Shown piece after piece: positions 61,801 through 64,000 of a DNA stretch of 64,000 bases; within the stretch, counting starts at the first letter, position 1; every line of letters starts with the position of its first letter. The translations under genes were made by a program, and so were the position numbers. The notes beneath the pieces are model-generated. The model was given only the letters and a program-made list of their open reading frames with translations. It did not search any database and was not told the origin of the DNA. The stretch covers positions 1-64,000 of the forward strand of contig NZ_CADFDB010000019.1 of NCBI RefSeq assembly GCF_902832845.1. The letters are read 5' to 3'. Origin of the DNA: Burkholderia metallica. Its GTDB lineage: Bacteria; Pseudomonadota; Gammaproteobacteria; Burkholderiales; Burkholderiaceae.

Positions 61801-64000
61801 CCGAATCCTGCAACTGACCCAGGTTCACCGCGTCTTGACGATCCGTACCGTTCGCCACGTGCTTCAGCTGCGTCGGGTTCGCACCGTCGCCCAGCGTGAC
61901 CGAACCGTAGTTCGGCGTGCCGTCCGCGTTACGGTCGTACGTGACCGCGGCAATCGACTTGCCGTCGTCGCCGATCAGGCCCGAGCCCTTCAGTTGGCTC
62001 ACGTTCACCGCGTCCTTGTCCGCAACGCCTGCCTTCACATTCGACAGCGTCGTGCCGTCCGTGCCGCCACCCAGCGTGACCGTGTCCTTCGTCGCGCTGT
62101 CGTACGTCACCGCCAACGACGTCAGATTGCCGTTGCCGTCGTCACCCACCAGACCCGAGCTCTTCAGCTGGCCGAGGTTCAATGCGTCGCCGTCGTCGGT
62201 TGCGTCCGCCACGTGCTTCAGTTGCGTCGGATTCGTACCGTTACCCAGCGTCACCGAACCATAGTTCGGCGTGCCGTCCGTGTTACGGTCGTACGTCACT
62301 GCGGCGATCGACTTGCCGTCGTCACCGATCAGGCCCGAGCCCTTCAGCTGGCTCACGTTCACTGCGTCCGTATCGGCAATACCGGCCTTCACGTTGGCGA
62401 GCGTCGTGCCGTTCGTACCCTTCAGCTTCACTTCGTCGAAGTTCGCCGAACCGTCGGTGTTCGTGCCGTACGTCACCGCCAGCGACGTCAGACCCGCACC
62501 CGGATTCGTCGGATCGACCGGCGCAACGAGGCCCGAATCCTGCAGCTGACCCAGGTTCACCGCGTCTTGACGATCCGTACCGTTCGCTACGTGCTTCAGC
62601 TGCGTCGGGTTCGTACCGTCGCCCAGCGTCACCGAACCGTAGTTCGGCGTGCCGTCTGCGTTACGGTCGTACGTCACCGCAGCAATCGCCTTGCCGTCGT
62701 CGCCGATCAGGCCCGAGCCCTTCAGCTGGCTCACGTTCACCGCGTCCTTGTCGGCAACGCCGGCCTTCACGTTCGCAAGCGTCGTGCCGTCCGTGCCGCC
62801 ACCCAGCGTGACCGTGTCCTTCGTCGCGCTGTCGTACGTCACCGCCAACGACGTCAGATTGCCGTTGCCGTCGTCGCCCACCAGGCCCGAGCTCTTCAGC
62901 TGGCCGAGGTTCAGCGCGTCGCCGTCGTCCGTAGCGTCAGCCACGTGCTTGATCTGCGTCGGATTCGTGCCGTCGCCCAACGTCACCGAACCGAGGTTCG
63001 GCGTACCGTCCGCGTTACGGTCGTACGTCACCGCAGCAATCGCCTTGCCGTCGTCGCCGATCAGGCCCGAGCCCTTCAGCTGGCTCACGTTCACCGCGTC
63101 CTTGTCCGCAATGCCCGCCTTCACGTTCGACAGGATCGTGCCTTCCGTGCCGCCCGCCAGCGTCACCGAACCGAGGTTCGGCGTGCCGTCTGCGTTACGG
63201 TCGTACGTCACCGCAGCGATCGCCTTGCCGTCGTCGCCGATCAGGCCCGAGCCCTTCAACTGGCTCACGTTCACCGCGTCCTTGTCGTCGACACCGGCCT
63301 TCACGTTCGACAGCGTCGTGCCGTCCGTGCCACCGCCCAGCGTGACCGAACCGAGGTTCGTCGTGCCGTCCGCGTTACGGTCGTACGTCACCGCGGCAAT
63401 CGCCTTGCCGTCGTCGCCGATCAGGCCCGAGTCCTTCAGCTGGCTCACGTTCACTGCATCCGTGTCGGCAACACCCGCCTTCACGTTCGCAAGCGTCGTG
63501 CCGTCCGTGCCGCCAGCCAGCGTGATCTTGTCCTTCGAGACCGTGTCATACGACACCGCCAGCGGGTTCACGCCGATATCCAGATCCTTGATGGCTGCCG
63601 TCAGCTGGTCCACGTTCACCGCATCGGTGCCCGCGACACCTTCCGCGACGTTCGACAGCGTCACAGCACCGGTCGACTTGCCGGCGCCCAGCGTCACCGC
63701 GTTGTAATTCGGCGTGCCGTCCGTGTTGCGGTTGTACGTCACCGCGGCGATCGCGTGGCCGTCGTCGCCGATCAGACCCGAGCCCTTCAGCTGGCTCACG
63801 TTCACTGCGTCCTTGTCGGCAACACCGGCCTTCACGTTCGACAGCGTCGTGCCGTCCGTGCCGCCACCCAGCGTGACCGTGTCCTTCGTCGCGCTGTCGT
63901 ACGTCACTGCCAACGACGTCAGATTGCCGTTGCCGTCGTCACCCACCAGGCCCGAGTTCTTCAGCTGGCCGAGGTTCAGTGCGTCGCCGTCGTCGGTTGC
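58811..64000 (-). CDS. Giant trimeric autotransporter adhesin (YadA-like), TAA2, 5' end outside window
   Basis: At least 1729 residues; the frame is open to the right edge, so the N-terminus, signal peptide and head are missing. The visible part is a long stalk of repeats with neck-like DAVNVSQLKGSGLIGDDGKA, followed by IAAVTYDRNADGTPNY and TLANVKAG segments. A head-like block near the C-terminus (about 59200-59400) has GTAIGAGSAAKGENATAIGQ and SGSVAIGSGSVANEANTVSF motifs. The final neck (DAATKGQLDRAVGG) and YadA anchor end in GMGASYQW. It is co-oriented with the OmpA lipoprotein gene. The protein would be an outer-membrane surface adhesin of unusual length. Confidence 0.95.
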   Translation of the reverse strand, partial: ATDDGDALNLGQLKNSGLVGDDGNGNLTSLAVTYDSATKDTVTLGGGTDGTTLSNVKAGVADKDAVNVSQLKGSGLIGDDGHAIAAVTYNRNTDGTPNYNAVTLGAGKSTGAVTLSNVAEGVAGTDAVNVDQLTAAIKDLDIGVNPLAVSYDTVSKDKITLAGGTDGTTLANVKAGVADTDAVNVSQLKDSGLIGDDGKAIAAVTYDRNADGTTNLGSVTLGGGTDGTTLSNVKAGVDDKDAVNVSQLKGSGLIGDDGKAIAAVTYDRNADGTPNLGSVTLAGGTEGTILSNVKAGIADKDAVNVSQLKGSGLIGDDGKAIAAVTYDRNADGTPNLGSVTLGDGTNPTQIKHVADATDDGDALNLGQLKSSGLVGDDGNGNLTSLAVTYDSATKDTVTLGGGTDGTTLANVKAGVADKDAVNVSQLKGSGLIGDDGKAIAAVTYDRNADGTPNYGSVTLGDGTNPTQLKHVANGTDRQDAVNLGQLQDSGLVAPVDPTNPGAGLTSLAVTYGTNTDGSANFDEVKLKGTNGTTLANVKAGIADTDAVNVSQLKGSGLIGDDGKSIAAVTYDRNTDGTPNYGSVTLGNGTNPTQLKHVADATDDGDALNLGQLKSSGLVGDDGNGNLTSLAVTYDSATKDTVTLGGGTDGTTLSNVKAGVADKDAVNVSQLKGSGLIGDDGKSIAAVTYDRNADGTPNYGSVTLGDGANPTQLKHVANGTDRQDAVNLGQLQDSGLVAPVDPTNPGAGLASLAVTYSKNADDSANFDEVKLKGTDGTTLANVKAGVADKDAVNVSQLKGSGLIGDDGKAIAAVTYDRNTDGTPNYGSVTLGNGTNPTQLKHVADATDDGDALNLGQLKSSGLVGDDGNGNLTSLAVTYDSATKDKVTLGGGTNGTTLANVKAGVADTDAVNVSQLKGSGLIGDDGQAIAAVTYNRNADGTPNYNAVTLGGGKSTGPVTLSNVADGVDRHDAVNLGQLQDSGLVAPVDPTNPGAGLTSLAVTYGKNADGSANFDEVKLKGTNGTTLANVKAGVADTDAVNVSQLKGSGLIGDDGKSIAAVTYDRNTDGTPNYNTVTLGGGKSAGPVTLSNVADGVDRHDAVNVGQLKDSGLVAPVDPTNPGAGLMSLAVTYGTNDDGSANLDEVKLKGANGTTLTNVKAGAVNTASTDAVNGSQLYGVSKSVADSLGGGSTVDASGNVTAPTYSLTDPADVTAKADYRNVGDALDNLDGRVATNTKNITLINNQLADSGLVDPVTGQSIAAVTYDRNADGTPNYNAVTLGGGKSAGPVQVKNVAAGTDDTDAVNVAQLKSAGLVAPVDPTNPGSGLTSLAVTYSTNDDESANFDEVKLKGTNGTTITNVAAGAVNSTSTDAINGSQLHGTAQSVADTIGGGTTVGADGTLGNTAIEVNGQKYSTVAEAVQAAAAYGATDSLAVRYDLNRDGTPNFGSVTLGGSGAAPVRLTNVADGTSQYDAVNYGQLSALNDKIGNLDDRVGGLELRPGTPGDGNGGGTGTNPYFGATDLTAGGSSAANPGTGTGNVAAGSGASIGTGVNNGTVIGSGSTVGSSGGTAIGAGSAAKGENATAIGQGSNATGSGSVAIGSGSVANEANTVSFGNGTDTGNRRIVNIADGVGANDAATKGQLDRAVGGLGSQINDVSKNAYSGIAAATALTMIPGVDPGKTLSFGVGGATYKGYQAVAFGGEARITQNLKMKAGVGLSSGGNTVGMGASYQW
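61452..62915 (-). repeat. Two tandem 732-bp super-repeats in TAA2
   Basis: The landmark encoding GDALNLGQLK recurs at 61452, 62184 and 62916, exactly 732 bp (244 codons) apart, with near-identical intervening sequence; a further copy at 63981 is 1065 bp on. Each super-repeat contains smaller modules, including DPTNPGAGLTSLAVTY and DAVNVSQLKGSGLI units. At least ten copies of the DAVNVSQLK module occur across the visible gene. Confidence 0.9.

Noticed and set aside
60417-63707. Series of plus-strand 92-352-codon frames opposite TAA2
   Set aside because: They recur with the repeat period of TAA2 and are mirror translations of its modules.

Overview
The window is very GC-rich bacterial DNA with a dense, mixed-strand gene layout. 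The families present (DUF4148, DUF2827, an HAE1 RND efflux operon, many LysR regulators, a Gram-negative porin and YadA-like trimeric autotransporters with the extended signal peptide) point to Burkholderia, probably the B. cepacia complex and probably a secondary chromosome. The replicon assignment is inference. I could run no database search; families are named from motifs and memory.

Layout. (1) 0.2-12 kb: a small conserved protein; a minus-strand group of DUF429, a RelA/SpoT-like HD hydrolase and an SbcC/SbcD-like ATPase-nuclease pair; a lipoprotein; an Ala/Gly-rich exported protein with its terminator; a gamma-glutamyltransferase. (2) 12-17.5 kb: a LysR regulator diverging from an arylsulfotransferase-like protein and an NCS2 permease, with a perfect T-N11-A palindrome between them; a DUF2165 membrane protein; a tyrosine-recombinase-fold protein that has lost most of its catalytic residues. 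(3) 17.5-23 kb: a RES/Xre toxin-antitoxin pair, a DUF1289 gene, an HD hydrolase diverging from a GlxA-type regulator, a DUF4148 protein, a dienelactone hydrolase and a short ORF that may be a dispersed repeat. (4) 23.2-30.5 kb: a three-gene RND efflux operon (adaptor, pump, outer-membrane channel) with a clear terminator, preceded by a LysR gene. (5) 31-42 kb: AraC and LysR regulators, a convergent FkbM methyltransferase/DUF2827 pair of lower GC, a likely catabolic operon (MHS transporter, porin, M20 amidohydrolase), an orphan ABC binding protein and another LysR.

(6) 42-64 kb: an envelope and signalling region. A FixJ-type two-component pair lies upstream of an outer-membrane barrel gene. 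Next come a winged-helix regulator with a degenerate receiver, a BvgS/EvgS-like hybrid kinase with HPt, a 1667-residue trimeric autotransporter adhesin (TAA1), two paralogous NarL/RcsB-like response regulators, an OmpA-family lipoprotein, and a second, larger adhesin (TAA2) that runs off the right edge. The arrangement resembles the adhesin cluster I recall from B. cenocepacia chromosome 2. The hybrid kinase and the two regulators plausibly form a branched phosphorelay controlling adhesin expression. Both adhesins carry long, nearly identical in-frame DNA repeats (384 bp in TAA1, 732 bp in TAA2) that should allow length variation.
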